From an uncultured bacterium (GTDB lineage: Bacteria > Verrucomicrobiota > Kiritimatiellia > CAIKKV01 > CAITUY01): a stretch of DNA of 64,000 bases. Location: NCBI GenBank assembly GCA_903908715.1, contig CAIVSY010000025.1, positions 1 through 64,000 of the forward strand, in the 5' to 3' direction. The position numbers and the translations under genes were made by a program. Shown in pieces: positions 1 to 9,196 of the stretch (positions within the stretch are counted from its first letter, which is position 1; the number at the start of each line of letters is the position of its first letter). The notes beneath the pieces were generated by a model, which saw only the letters and a list, made by a program, of their open reading frames with translations, was not told the DNA's origin and did no database searches.

Positions 1-732
1 GACCTCGTCATCCAGATGCCGTGCCGAGGCACGCAACGCATGGATTGCGCGGTCTCCGGTAGCTGTCTCGAGTACGCGCAGCATGTCCCCGGGCCGCGGC
101 CGGGACGTCTCCACACACGCAAGCAGCCGGGCCCCCGCCGTAGCCAGGTCGCCACCCGTGGGGTCGAGCGCGCAAGTCCAGCAGAGGTCCTCGACACCGG
201 GCGCATGGATACGAACCAGTACTTGCAGGAGGAGTGCCCGGAAGAATGCCGGCGAGCCGGCATCGTCAAAGGCCGCATACAACGGCGCGAGGTCCGTCCG
301 GACCGCGAACTCCAGAGCCCGAGTGAAGCCCGCGGTGCGCATCGCGAGCGAGGGCCGGTGCGGGTCGGCAGCGATGTAGTTGCGAAGCCGGACCAGGTTC
401 TCCGCGACCGATGCGGCCGGGTCGTAGGCAATCTCGTGCAAGACCGGCTTCGGGAGGGGCGACTCCGGGCACGGCTGCGCGGCCTGCCGGGGCACCACAG
501 GCTCCGGCGGTAGCGGGACCGTCGCGAGCCAGGCGCGTCGCTCGGCGACCCGCGAATATGCGGCGTCCGACGCGGACTTTCGGCTCAGGTACAGGTGAAG
601 GACCCAGACGGTTATGGCCACGGCGGCTGCGGCGACCACGCCCCATGCTATTGCACGCGAACGGATAATGAATCGCTTTTCAGACGGCGCGGGGACACGC
701 CCGCTGGAGCCGGCCCGAAGCACAGCTTTCAT
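1..732 (-). CDS. Unrecognised membrane-anchored protein, C-terminus cut by window edge
   Basis: An open frame starts at ATG 732 and runs without a stop for 244 codons to base 1, so the 3' end lies outside the window. I do not recognise the family. The product begins with about 25 polar, Arg-rich residues, then has one hydrophobic segment (about residues 28-49, Ala/Val-rich). A proline-rich stretch follows (about 68-95), then an alpha-helical, Ala/Leu-rich region that could hold HEAT-like helices. An N-in, single-pass topology is likely. It lies downstream of two glycosyltransferase genes on the same strand, with a 133-base gap, so co-transcription is possible. Function is unknown. Confidence 0.6.
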   Translation of the reverse strand, partial: MKAVLRAGSSGRVPAPSEKRFIIRSRAIAWGVVAAAAVAITVWVLHLYLSRKSASDAAYSRVAERRAWLATVPLPPEPVVPRQAAQPCPESPLPKPVLHEIAYDPAASVAENLVRLRNYIAADPHRPSLAMRTAGFTRALEFAVRTDLAPLYAAFDDAGSPAFFRALLLQVLVRIHAPGVEDLCWTCALDPTGGDLATAGARLLACVETSRPRPGDMLRVLETATGDRAIHALRASARHLDDEV

Positions 733-865
733 GTTTCCAACAGTAACGGAAACGGCTCCAAAGCGTCAAGGCGGCATCTGGCAGACACACCTTTTCAGGA
801 GCCTTAAATGCCGGTATTCATCCGCCGCTCTCCGGATTACCTGACCCGACTCCGTGCGCAACCCT

Positions 866-1891
866 CTACAATAATCGAAGCGTATTGAATCTTTTCAACG
901 CGTGGAGAATCACATGACGGACAGTCATAAGGCGGCAGGTCAAGGGAATGCCAAGATATCTTACGGCATAATAGATCATTTTACCGCGTGTGCTGTGAGA
1001 GGCACCCAGTGCAATAATCGCCAGATTGGAGGAATACAGCTTATACAGCTTCTTACGCTGAGCCAATGGATACGCCACCGTCCGCCGGAGATTGACGCAG
1101 AATTTCTCAGCCAGCGCGATTTTCAGCCTGGCACGCACAGAATCGGGCATGTCGCGGGAATTGACCCATTCCAGCAATTCGATGGTACTCTGCGCGAAGT
1201 CCCAGTCCATGTTAAACCCTTTGGACAAAGACCCCTGCGTGGCAACCCTGTACCGATAGAACGGCTCATTGCAGACGGCGAACTTCCTGCCGGGGAATAC
1301 CGCCTTGATCATGAAACAATAATCCTCAGCACACCTTGCAGCATGGAATCCAAGCTGATGCTCCATCAGGAAGCCTCGCTTGAACACGTGCCCCCAAGCG
1401 GACCAGAATGAACCGGACTGGAATAGCGAAAGCAACACTTCTCCGGAATCACCCATTGAATTGATTTCCATATCAAGCGGATCTGTTGAATACCGGATGA
1501 TTCTGCCGGATTCATCCAAGAAATACGCCCGGCCGAATAGAATGTCCGGCTCACACTGAAGGTTGGAATGTGCGCGGGTCAGCGCATCGTCCGTCAAGAA
1601 GTCATCCACGTCCACAAACAGAACATATCGGCCGCGCGAGTGTGATATCCCGAAATTCCTTGCCGCACCATGACCGCGGTTTTCCTTGAATCGCACCAGT
1701 TGAAACCGGGAATCGCTGCCGATGGCTTCCTCGACAATCCGAGCGCCATCGTCGGTTGAACCATCATCGATCATCCATGCTTCCCAATCCCGGAACGGCT
1801 GTTCTTGCAGGTTGCAGATCAGCCCCCGCAAGAATGGGGCTCCGTTCTTAAACGGAACAATCACAGAGAAGAATGGAGCTTTTGTGCTCAA
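866..1891 (-). CDS. Family 2 glycosyltransferase
   Basis: GT-A fold glycosyltransferase, probably adding a sugar to a surface glycan at the cytoplasmic side of the membrane. The N-terminus carries SVIVPFKN, then DDGSTDD (about residues 42-48) and the metal/nucleotide-sugar motif FVDVDDF (about 92-98), all typical of GT2. No membrane segment is obvious. I chose the TTG at 1891 (341 aa) because its T overlaps the TGA stop of the upstream fucosyltransferase-like gene and GGAG sits five bases before it. A GTG at 1954 would give 362 aa but has no good ribosome binding site and would overlap the upstream gene by 67 bases. The tight coupling suggests the two transferases act on the same glycan. The acceptor cannot be read from sequence. 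Confidence 0.88.
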   Translation of the reverse strand: MSTKAPFFSVIVPFKNGAPFLRGLICNLQEQPFRDWEAWMIDDGSTDDGARIVEEAIGSDSRFQLVRFKENRGHGAARNFGISHSRGRYVLFVDVDDFLTDDALTRAHSNLQCEPDILFGRAYFLDESGRIIRYSTDPLDMEINSMGDSGEVLLSLFQSGSFWSAWGHVFKRGFLMEHQLGFHAARCAEDYCFMIKAVFPGRKFAVCNEPFYRYRVATQGSLSKGFNMDWDFAQSTIELLEWVNSRDMPDSVRARLKIALAEKFCVNLRRTVAYPLAQRKKLYKLYSSNLAIIALGASHSTRGKMIYYAVRYLGIPLTCRLMTVRHVILHALKRFNTLRLL

Positions 1892-2796
1892 CGGTTCTCC
1901 AGAATAATCCAGTGCTCCGGAACAACTTTTGATGAAGGAAAGTTCCGTTTCCACAACCTGGGGGCAATTACGAGTTGATCCTCATGCCAGGCCAAGTATG
2001 CCCCCCACCAGCTGAAGCTCGAATTGGCAATCAAATGATGACGACACTTTGACATCAGGATTAGATCTTCAAAGCTGGCGTCACCTGAACCATTCCAATC
2101 CACAACGATGCTGCCTGAGGCCAGCGGCAGGTTACGGACCGCCCACTCCGGCTCATCGGAAAAGACTACAAGCTGGAAATCACGCAGTCTCCGGCTCAAT
2201 TCATTCAATGCCCGAAAATAATATTCCACTGTGCAGATACCGCCGAACACGGCGGCATCCGCAGGTGAACTTACGTAATCCCCCCGGCGCACATGCAGAC
2301 AGACCGATCGATCGATCTGTTGCAATTTCGCCGCGAGTTCCCGGTTGCGCTCCTTTTCCGGTTCCGGAAGGGTCAGATCCTGCCGGATCCTGTCGCGGAA
2401 ATCCGCAAAGAATGCTTCGCTCTGGAAATATCCGTCAAAATAGATGTTGCCGGCGGGACGCAACGCAACGGGCACCGATTCCGTGACCACGGTCTTCTTG
2501 GGGAATACTTTCCGGACAGCCAGATGTATTCCACGCTGAATTTTACCGGGAAGAGACAATCCGAATTCGTCAATATCCCCCCATTCCCGGCACTCATCCG
2601 GTTCTGCAATCTTGAATTTCAGTTTCGGGAAACGCTTCAATTGAAATGAACGGGGCGCTCTGACTTCCCTCTGATTCTTATCAAACCATGAAATGTCCAG
2701 CTTCAGTTCGCTCTTTCTGCGCAAGGACTCCGCCCTGGCGTTCGCATACTGGAAAAGCTGATTGCCTAATCCGCTCAATATCCGTGCCAGGATCAT
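1888..2796 (-). CDS. GT11 alpha-1,2-fucosyltransferase-like protein
   Basis: Glycosyltransferase family 11 enzymes move L-fucose from GDP-fucose to a galactose or similar acceptor. The N-terminus has the diagnostic GLGNQLFQYA (residues 9-18), the central donor-binding motif is HVRRGDY (168-174), and the C-terminal NSSFSWWGAYL motif is intact. The length of 302 aa is normal for bacterial members. The start at 2796 was preferred over an ATG at 2832 because family members begin directly with the strand leading into GLGNQ, and a G-rich stretch precedes it. It overlaps the start of the following GT2 gene. With L-fucose isomerase and a fucose isomerase-like gene elsewhere in the window, fucose appears to be both built into glycans and consumed. 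Donor specificity is inferred from the family. Confidence 0.88.
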   Translation of the reverse strand: MILARILSGLGNQLFQYANARAESLRRKSELKLDISWFDKNQREVRAPRSFQLKRFPKLKFKIAEPDECREWGDIDEFGLSLPGKIQRGIHLAVRKVFPKKTVVTESVPVALRPAGNIYFDGYFQSEAFFADFRDRIRQDLTLPEPEKERNRELAAKLQQIDRSVCLHVRRGDYVSSPADAAVFGGICTVEYYFRALNELSRRLRDFQLVVFSDEPEWAVRNLPLASGSIVVDWNGSGDASFEDLILMSKCRHHLIANSSFSWWGAYLAWHEDQLVIAPRLWKRNFPSSKVVPEHWIILENR

Positions 2797-2987
2797 GCCA
2801 TGCCCCGCTTCCGGAACCGGAAACATCCGCATCCGTAATTCTGACGATTGGCTCGAAATCGTTCATTCACCTGCAATCAACTGCCGCTAGATCGCACATT
2901 CCTGCCGGAAACGCCAGCCTGACCTCCGTTTGAATCCCGCCCCTGTCTCCATCATTCCAGCTGACCGCGAACCCCGGGCACCGGATT

Positions 2988-5015
2988 CTATCGTCCAACT
3001 TCGACGTTGTAGAAGTTGATCTCGCAGGAGGAAACCGGCGTTGTGTAGACATTCACCGTCGGCGTAGCCGCCACGTTCGTAAGCCGCGTAAAGCCGTCCA
3101 CCAGGTTGGACGACACGCCGACCGAATACTCCCGGTTCGAGACACTGGACCACGTCAGCACAAACCGGGAGGAGGACGGCTCTAGTCCGCTGGCTTGAAC
3201 CCGCAGGACGCTGTCAATGTTGGTTGGATTGGTTCCCGCCAGCCACTCGCGCCAGTTGCTCATCCCGTCCCCATCATAGTCATTCGTCCCGCCCCCACTG
3301 CCACCAAGCGGCCAATAGCTTTGCTCCCACGAAAGAGGAAGACTCGTGCTGCCTTCCGCCAGTACGGTGACCGCCACGGTAACCGATCCCGTGCCAGCCT
3401 CACTGTCAATGGCTCTGGCGGTGACAGTCTGCGAGCCGGGCGCAACCGCAGCGCTGACAGTCGTCGTTACGCCATACCCGTACACCACATTGGTCCCAAT
3501 GCTCCAGACCAGATTGGTCACAGTGGAGTCATCGGCGTCCAGGGCGGACCCGATACACTGGATTGCTTCGTTGGCAATGAACTCGCGTCCGCCTGCGGGC
3601 TTGGCAATCGAGGGCTGGGGCAGAGTGTTCGCTCCCATGCGCCATCGCGTCAGCGTCGGGCAGTAGGAAGATGTTGACTCGCCGGGATTGAACTGACCGC
3701 CGACTGGCCCATAGGATATTCCGCAGACAAATACATTCCCCGCAGGATCGACGACAGCATCCCTCGCCCCATCGTCGTCACGGTAACTGCCCCATAAACG
3801 CGTCCAGGACCGGGCCCCGGCCGTATCGTACTTGATCAGGAAATAGTCTGCACCGCCTGCCGACGGCTGCCCATCAAGCATAGCCCCTCCGGTGACCCCC
3901 GTTACATAGGCGTTGCCCGCACTGTCACCGGCGACACCGTGTGCTTCCTCCCAACTGTTCGAGCCGTAGATACGACTCCAGTTCCTTGCCCCGGTCGCGA
4001 CGGAAAACTGCGAGATAAACAGGTCGCCGTTGCCGTACACATTCGGATAATTTGACTGCCCATCGAAATTCCCGAAAGTGACCCCGGTAACATAGACATA
4101 GGCGCCCGCCCACACGGACCTTGCATCGTTGTGCTTGTTGGTTGCCCCCCACAATGCACTCCAATAGCGGGCCCCGCCAAGATCACACGCACTGAGTATG
4201 AGGCGGTTATACGGGTACACGTTCGTGATGCCCTCGAATACACCCCGGCCGGCAATGCCGGCAAGATAGATCCTGTCACTCGAATCAATGGCCACGTCAG
4301 AACAGGTTTCAGAATTCGTCCCGCCCCAGATGGAAACCGTCAGCGGATTGATGACGCCATTGGTCGAGAATCCGGTGAGGCACAAGTCGTAGGCGCCCGG
4401 CCGGCTGTTGGTCTGACCGCCAAATCCGCCCGCCGTGTGTCCGGCCACATGCGGCCAGTTGACGGAGTTGATGACGACCCCTGCACAATAATCATTCGTC
4501 GTCGAACCCCAGATCCGGGTCCACATCCACTGGCCGTTATTGGACCACTTTGTGAGGAAGAAATCAGACTTCCCTGCAAGCGTGTTGGTCTCTCCATCAA
4601 AGGCGCCCAGTGTGTCGCCCGCCACGTATACATACCCGTTGCGATCCACCGCCACACCTCCAACCGACTCGTCTGTGGCAGACCCCCAAATCCGGGTCCA
4701 GAGGCGATTCCCGTACCGGTCGAACTTGGAGACGAACGCGTCCGAACTGCCGGAATGAGGCTGACCGTCAAAGGATCCATGCGCCGTGCCGCATACAAAA
4801 ATATTGCTGAAGGAATCAACCGCAACAGACTTCGCAAATGTGAAGGCGTTACTGGTTCCCCAGATCTTTGTCCATGTCTGCTTCTGCGCAAAGGCATCGG
4901 AATGGCCAAGGAAAAGAAAGGCCATGAATGCCGGCACCAGGGGCCTCACAACAGTCAGCCATGTGCGCACGCACATTGTTGCTTCGCAGACGAAACGCCG
5001 ATTTGAGCTCTTCAT
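2988..5015 (-). CDS. Secreted SBBP-repeat beta-propeller protein with calcium-binding segment
   Basis: Predicted exported protein of 675 aa with a signal peptide ending near SDAFAQ. About seven SBBP repeats follow, each opening with a W[ST]x[IL]WG-like motif and carrying a VAVDxxGNxYVxG-like core, so the protein could close as one seven-bladed propeller. Next come an Ig/PKD-like domain, a DYDGDGMSNWREW segment (EF-hand/thrombospondin-3-like, probably calcium binding) and a C-terminal beta domain with LTWSSVSNREYSVGVSSNL. That C-terminal layout is common in Verrucomicrobiota and Kiritimatiellota surface proteins. ATG 5015 was chosen because GGGGGA precedes it at suitable spacing; an upstream alternative at 5081 lacks this. 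It stands alone, with gaps on both sides. Ligand and role are unknown. Confidence 0.85.
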   Translation of the reverse strand: MKSSNRRFVCEATMCVRTWLTVVRPLVPAFMAFLFLGHSDAFAQKQTWTKIWGTSNAFTFAKSVAVDSFSNIFVCGTAHGSFDGQPHSGSSDAFVSKFDRYGNRLWTRIWGSATDESVGGVAVDRNGYVYVAGDTLGAFDGETNTLAGKSDFFLTKWSNNGQWMWTRIWGSTTNDYCAGVVINSVNWPHVAGHTAGGFGGQTNSRPGAYDLCLTGFSTNGVINPLTVSIWGGTNSETCSDVAIDSSDRIYLAGIAGRGVFEGITNVYPYNRLILSACDLGGARYWSALWGATNKHNDARSVWAGAYVYVTGVTFGNFDGQSNYPNVYGNGDLFISQFSVATGARNWSRIYGSNSWEEAHGVAGDSAGNAYVTGVTGGAMLDGQPSAGGADYFLIKYDTAGARSWTRLWGSYRDDDGARDAVVDPAGNVFVCGISYGPVGGQFNPGESTSSYCPTLTRWRMGANTLPQPSIAKPAGGREFIANEAIQCIGSALDADDSTVTNLVWSIGTNVVYGYGVTTTVSAAVAPGSQTVTARAIDSEAGTGSVTVAVTVLAEGSTSLPLSWEQSYWPLGGSGGGTNDYDGDGMSNWREWLAGTNPTNIDSVLRVQASGLEPSSSRFVLTWSSVSNREYSVGVSSNLVDGFTRLTNVAATPTVNVYTTPVSSCEINFYNVEVGR

Positions 5016-5323
5016 GATCCATCCCCCGATGATACGCAAAGCCGAATAATCGCATAAATCCCGGATGAAAGGTAGTCGCAATATTCGTGATCCCTCATTC
5101 CTCCTGCAGGGAACACGATACGCCTTATCATATGAAGCCGCGAAGGTTGGTCAGTCTTCCAGTCTCCGGTCTGTGCTCTTCGGTCCTCTGCCTCTTCCCA
5201 AATGCACCCGATCCCAATGCAACCATCAACCATTCCTTGTCCCCAGCCCCTTCCGACATTCCTGTTGAGTGGCTGCCGATTGTATGGGAAACTTGCACGG
5301 TAACACTGATATAGGACTTAACC
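5016..5323. other. Gene-free stretch between divergent genes
   Basis: These 308 bases separate the leftward SBBP protein gene from the rightward SIMPL gene, so they must hold both promoters. I see no convincing -35/-10 pair, no tRNA and no strong hairpin. The only clear signals are GGGGGA just before the leftward ATG and AGGA nine bases before the rightward ATG at 5324. Confidence 0.5.
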
Positions 5324-6061
5324 ATGAATCACACCCTGAAAGCCGCCCTGGCCGCAGTAATCCTCGCCGCCGGAATGATCCTTTCCGCCGCCCTGCTATC
5401 GAAATTCTTTGTCCGTATCCGCCATGAACAAGCCATCACCGTGAAGGGCGTCGCCGAAACAAACGTGGTATCGGACATCGGCAAACTCTCCTGCACCTGC
5501 TCCGCACGCGGAAACAGCCTGAAGGATGCCTACGGCAAACTCGAACTCCACCGCAATGCCACCCTCGCCTTCCTGAGACAACTGGGCCTGCGGGACCCGG
5601 AAATCACCGTTTTCAATATCGAATCGGGCAAAATCGCTAAGCGGGATTCCCAAGGCCGCGAAACCAATGAAATCGAATTCTATGACCTGACCCAGGAAAT
5701 CCAGATCCTCTCAACCAACGTCACATTGGTCCGCGAGACGGCAAACCGCGTCACGGAACTGATCCAGTCGGACGTCGATATCCGAGCCTCCGCACCGGCA
5801 TTCCTGATCGCGGACCTGAAGGACACGAAGTTGAGCCTCCTTCAGGCGGCAACGGATGACGCCTACCGCCGCGCTCTGGCACTGGCGGAGGGCAGCAAAG
5901 GCAAGGTCGGCAGCCTGATCTCGGCCCAGCAGGGGGTCTTCCAGATCACGGAACCGCATTCAACCGACACCTCCGGCTACGGCGAATATGATACCTCGAC
6001 CATCCTGAAAAGCGCGAAGGCGGTGGTCACCCTGGAATATGCAATTGAGCCGCGCCGGTAG
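5324..6061 (+). CDS. SIMPL (DUF541) domain protein
   Basis: A 245-residue protein with an N-terminal membrane anchor or uncleaved signal (about residues 8-30) followed by a SIMPL domain facing the periplasm. The domain opens with the typical ITVKGVAETNVVSDIGKLSC strand, and the C-terminal half has the helix-strand pattern of the family, ending in SAKAVVTLEYAI. SIMPL proteins are linked to oxidative stress tolerance and envelope functions, but no enzymatic activity is established. It is followed after 29 bases by a phosphodiesterase-like gene on the same strand, and the two are probably co-transcribed. AGGACTTAACC precedes the ATG and provides a ribosome binding site. Confidence 0.88.
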   Translation: MNHTLKAALAAVILAAGMILSAALLSKFFVRIRHEQAITVKGVAETNVVSDIGKLSCTCSARGNSLKDAYGKLELHRNATLAFLRQLGLRDPEITVFNIESGKIAKRDSQGRETNEIEFYDLTQEIQILSTNVTLVRETANRVTELIQSDVDIRASAPAFLIADLKDTKLSLLQAATDDAYRRALALAEGSKGKVGSLISAQQGVFQITEPHSTDTSGYGEYDTSTILKSAKAVVTLEYAIEPRR

Positions 6062-6090
6062 GCGGAGCCGCGTAATCCTGCCCTTCGGCC

Positions 6091-7305
6091 ATGCAGCAAA
6101 CCCGTACAGCCCACAGGAGGAACCTGACAACGGGGGTATCAACCCGTTTACCGGAATATCAGGGGAACAGCATACTCAACCTGATGGCAACGGTCATCCG
6201 TGCCTGCGGAGGCGCCTCCCCGCACCAGGAACTGGCCGCCCTTCCCTCCCGTGAACTCAAAAGCGCCCGTCGGCTCGTCTACCTTGTCCTGGACGGACTG
6301 GGCGCAATCCAGCTACGGAGGCACCTGGCGGACGAACAAGGCACAGCCTTCTTTGCCCGGCATCCTCACTATATCCTCACCAGTGTCTATCCGGCCACCA
6401 CAGCCGCCGCAGTCACCACATTTGCCACGGGCGCATCCCCGGCCGAGCATGCAATTCTCGGCTGGCACCTGAACCTGCCTGACCTCGGGCTGGTGAGTAC
6501 CATCCTGCCGGCGATCACACGCACCCGCACGCCGGTGGCCCCCCCGGATTTCAATCTGGGCGCCTATCTGGAACTTCCCCGCCCCATCGAGACCGTCCGC
6601 CGGACACGCGCCCTGCTTTCGTGGGGCCACATTCCCGCCAGCCGTTATTCCCTGGCGGGCCCGCACTGGCACCAGCGCCGGGCCTATTCGACCCTGACGG
6701 GAATGGAACGGGCCATCCTGGACTTTGCCCGAGCCCCGGGCCGCGGATTGGCTTATGCCTACTGGCCGGACTACGATTCGCTCTGCCATGAGTTTGGCTG
6801 CGACCACCGGCGGGTGACCCTCCATTTCCGGCGCATGGACGAGACTCTGGCCCGGATCGCCCGCGGCCTGAAGGGCACCGGCACCACCCTGCTGATCACC
6901 GCCGACCACGGCCTGATCGATGCGTCCCCCGCCCACCGTGTGGAACTTCGGGATGTCCCCGGTCTCCTGGACTGCCTGGCCACACTCCCCGCAGGCGATG
7001 CGCGGCAGGTACACTGTTTTGTGCGGCCTTCGATGGAATCACAGTTCCTGGCAATCGTCCGGAAACGGCTTGCACCTGCCTGCCGGATCGTTCCCGGTCG
7101 GGAGGCGATCCGGAACGGCTGGTTCGGCCCCGGGAAACCGCATCCCGCCCTGACGGCACGCTGTGGCGATTACCTGCTGGTCGCCCGCGGGGATTATGCG
7201 TTCGGAACCCGTCTTCCCGGCCAGAAGCCGGATTTCAACGAGGCAAACCACGGCGGCACCTCGGCCCGCGAAATGCTGGTCCCGCTGTACACGGTCAGAT
7301 CTTGA
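6091..7305 (+). CDS. Type I phosphodiesterase/nucleotide pyrophosphatase-like protein
   Basis: Alkaline-phosphatase-superfamily hydrolase expected to cleave phosphate mono- or diesters with two bound metals. All the metal-site motifs are present: VLDGLG (Asp near residue 68), a Thr-rich TTAAAVTTFATG loop that supplies the nucleophile, DYDSLCHEFG, ITADHG and a late NHGGTS. No signal peptide is seen, so it should act in the cytoplasm. The start is uncertain. ATG 6091 lacks a ribosome binding site, while a perfect AGGAGG at 6115-6120 lies inside the frame with only non-ATG codons just after it; the next ATG is at 6184. I kept 6091 because the LPEYQGNSI region looks conserved. Its last 11 bases overlap the end of the convergent kinase gene. 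Confidence 0.82.
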   Translation: MQQTRTAHRRNLTTGVSTRLPEYQGNSILNLMATVIRACGGASPHQELAALPSRELKSARRLVYLVLDGLGAIQLRRHLADEQGTAFFARHPHYILTSVYPATTAAAVTTFATGASPAEHAILGWHLNLPDLGLVSTILPAITRTRTPVAPPDFNLGAYLELPRPIETVRRTRALLSWGHIPASRYSLAGPHWHQRRAYSTLTGMERAILDFARAPGRGLAYAYWPDYDSLCHEFGCDHRRVTLHFRRMDETLARIARGLKGTGTTLLITADHGLIDASPAHRVELRDVPGLLDCLATLPAGDARQVHCFVRPSMESQFLAIVRKRLAPACRIVPGREAIRNGWFGPGKPHPALTARCGDYLLVARGDYAFGTRLPGQKPDFNEANHGGTSAREMLVPLYTVRS

Positions 7306-9196
7306 GGATCCGCTCATCACTGCGGTGAGTACCGGGTTTGCGTGCAGCCAGATAGGGCTCGGTTTCATACCGAGCAACTCCCTGAAGCCGGTGCAGGATC
7401 CCCGAGACATCAGCCGCGGCAAGCTGGCATTCGGAAATCAGGCGCTGCATCTCGGGACTAACTTCCTTCTTTTTCATCAGATCAAGGTACACCCCGATCA
7501 CGGTCGCCGGCTGACCCAGATGATGGCAGGCTGCCCCGACGGTCTCGACCATCACCCGCTGTTGCTCAGTCTGCAGGCGGGAACGGACCTCCTCCTCGAT
7601 GGCCCGCACCTTGTTGTCGGCACGCTCGATGACGTTGCCCAGCGCCCTGGCAATGGCCGTGAAATCCTCGCTGGTGGCCTGCACGCCCCCGCCGGGCAGT
7701 CCACCCTTGGCCATCAGTTCGAAGTAACGCCGCAGGCGGCCAACCTCGATGACATGCCGGAAGAGCAGGACAATCCCGAGCAGGACAAGAACCACGCTGG
7801 ACCCGAGGATCAGCGCAAGGCTCTCCTGTTTGATCGGCTGTTCCAGCGCCGATTGCGCGAACAGGTAGCCGAACGAAAGCAGCGGGATAGCCGACATGAT
7901 GGCAATCGCGATTGAGAACTGGTACCGGGTGGTCTGCAGGGCAAACGGCTTTGATGCCTCCCCGGCCGCAGCAACGGGTGTTTTCCCGATATAGCGCCGC
8001 GACCGCTGGAGAGGCGTCGCACTGACCGGAGGCAACGACGGATCCGGCCCAGCCGCCGCTTCCACATCCACCGTCGGCCCAGCCATGCCCCCGGTCACGG
8101 CATCGCCTTCGAGATTCAATACCCAGCCGGCGCGCCCTTCCATGGATTCCATTGCCAGCGTCCCGCCGTGCGATTCCAGCACCAGGCGGCAGAAGGTCAT
8201 CCCCAGTCCGGTAGCCTGCGCCCCGGCGTGCGCGGTCTGCGCGCCCGGCTCGCTCTCCCCGGGCGCTTCGCGGCATGCCGGGCACTGCACTTCGATCCGA
8301 GTGACTGTATCAGTCTCCGACACAGCCGCTACAACACGCCCGCCGCGTCGGCATTGCAGGATGGCCGACCGCAGGACGTGGCGCAACGTACGCTCCATCA
8401 GCCGCTCATCGCATGCCAACCAGGCCGGTCCGCCCTCGACGGCAAGGGTCACACCTGCCGCCGCGGCATTCTCTGCCAACAGGTCCGCGACCCGCCGCAC
8501 CACCGCCGCGAGATCACACCGGGTCCGCACGGGTTTCAACTCGCCGCTAAGCATGCGGCGGACATCGTTGAGAAAGGAGACCATTTCCTCGAGTGTCTCG
8601 GTGGCATCCAACGCCTCGTTGAGGTACTGCGACGCCTCGCTCCTAAAATGCTTCACCGAGTCGCGGTCGGCCATCTCCAACAGGTCGGCCAGACCCATCA
8701 GCGGGGCCTTCATGTCCCGCGCGATGAGTTGCGTCAGTTCATCCCGGGTCTGCTCCAGTTCTCGAATCCTGGCGGCATCCTCGCGGGCCTTGCGGCGCAG
8801 GCGGTTGTTCTGCATCAGGTTCCGGATGCGCATCCGCACCAGGCCCGCGTCGGCCGGCAGGGCCAGCATGTCGTCCACGCATTCGGCAAGGGCCGATGGA
8901 ATCCCCGGCTCGCAACCGGCGGAACGAAGCAGGAGGACGCCGACGATCGCACCAGGGTCGCTGCGTACGGCCCGGCATATATCAGCGGCCGGGATTTCGG
9001 GTAACGACTCGTCCAACAGGACTGCTTCGGGCAGGGCTCCTCGCACCATCCGCAGCGCTTCGCCACCGGAGGCGGCATGACGGCATTCAATCCCTTCCGC
9101 GGCGAGAAGAGCCCGCAAGGTTGCGGTTTCGCCCTCGCGTGCGGTGACCAGCAGGATCCAAGGCTTGGAATTCGTGGTCATATCCGCATCCGTCAC
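7295..9196 (-). CDS. Receiver-histidine kinase-like protein with degenerate catalytic core and a second H-box
   Basis: Signalling protein of 633 aa with an unusual order. An N-terminal CheY-like receiver has a probable phospho-acceptor Asp62 in VLLDESLPE. A coiled segment follows, then a HisKA-like helix in which the H position is Arg (IARDMKAPL, residues 158-166). The HATPase-like region keeps the G2-type GLGM loop but has lost the N-box Asn and a recognisable G1 box. After that come two membrane segments (about 428-448 and 459-480), a coiled coil, and a second dimerisation helix with CHHLGQP (His 558/559) close to the C-terminus and no ATPase behind it. It is the last gene of the ExbB/ExbD/TPR/VWA operon; its GTG start overlaps the VWA stop. 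It may read out envelope state. Kinase activity is doubtful. Confidence 0.8.
   Translation of the reverse strand: MTDADMTTNSKPWILLVTAREGETATLRALLAAEGIECRHAASGGEALRMVRGALPEAVLLDESLPEIPAADICRAVRSDPGAIVGVLLLRSAGCEPGIPSALAECVDDMLALPADAGLVRMRIRNLMQNNRLRRKAREDAARIRELEQTRDELTQLIARDMKAPLMGLADLLEMADRDSVKHFRSEASQYLNEALDATETLEEMVSFLNDVRRMLSGELKPVRTRCDLAAVVRRVADLLAENAAAAGVTLAVEGGPAWLACDERLMERTLRHVLRSAILQCRRGGRVVAAVSETDTVTRIEVQCPACREAPGESEPGAQTAHAGAQATGLGMTFCRLVLESHGGTLAMESMEGRAGWVLNLEGDAVTGGMAGPTVDVEAAAGPDPSLPPVSATPLQRSRRYIGKTPVAAAGEASKPFALQTTRYQFSIAIAIMSAIPLLSFGYLFAQSALEQPIKQESLALILGSSVVLVLLGIVLLFRHVIEVGRLRRYFELMAKGGLPGGGVQATSEDFTAIARALGNVIERADNKVRAIEEEVRSRLQTEQQRVMVETVGAACHHLGQPATVIGVYLDLMKKKEVSPEMQRLISECQLAAADVSGILHRLQGVARYETEPYLAARKPGTHRSDERILKI

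Noticed and set aside
8085-9080. Long rightward reading frames opposite the histidine kinase-like gene
   Set aside because: They are Arg/Ser/Pro-rich, have no recognisable motif and lie antisense to a gene with clear domains. They are by-products of high GC content.
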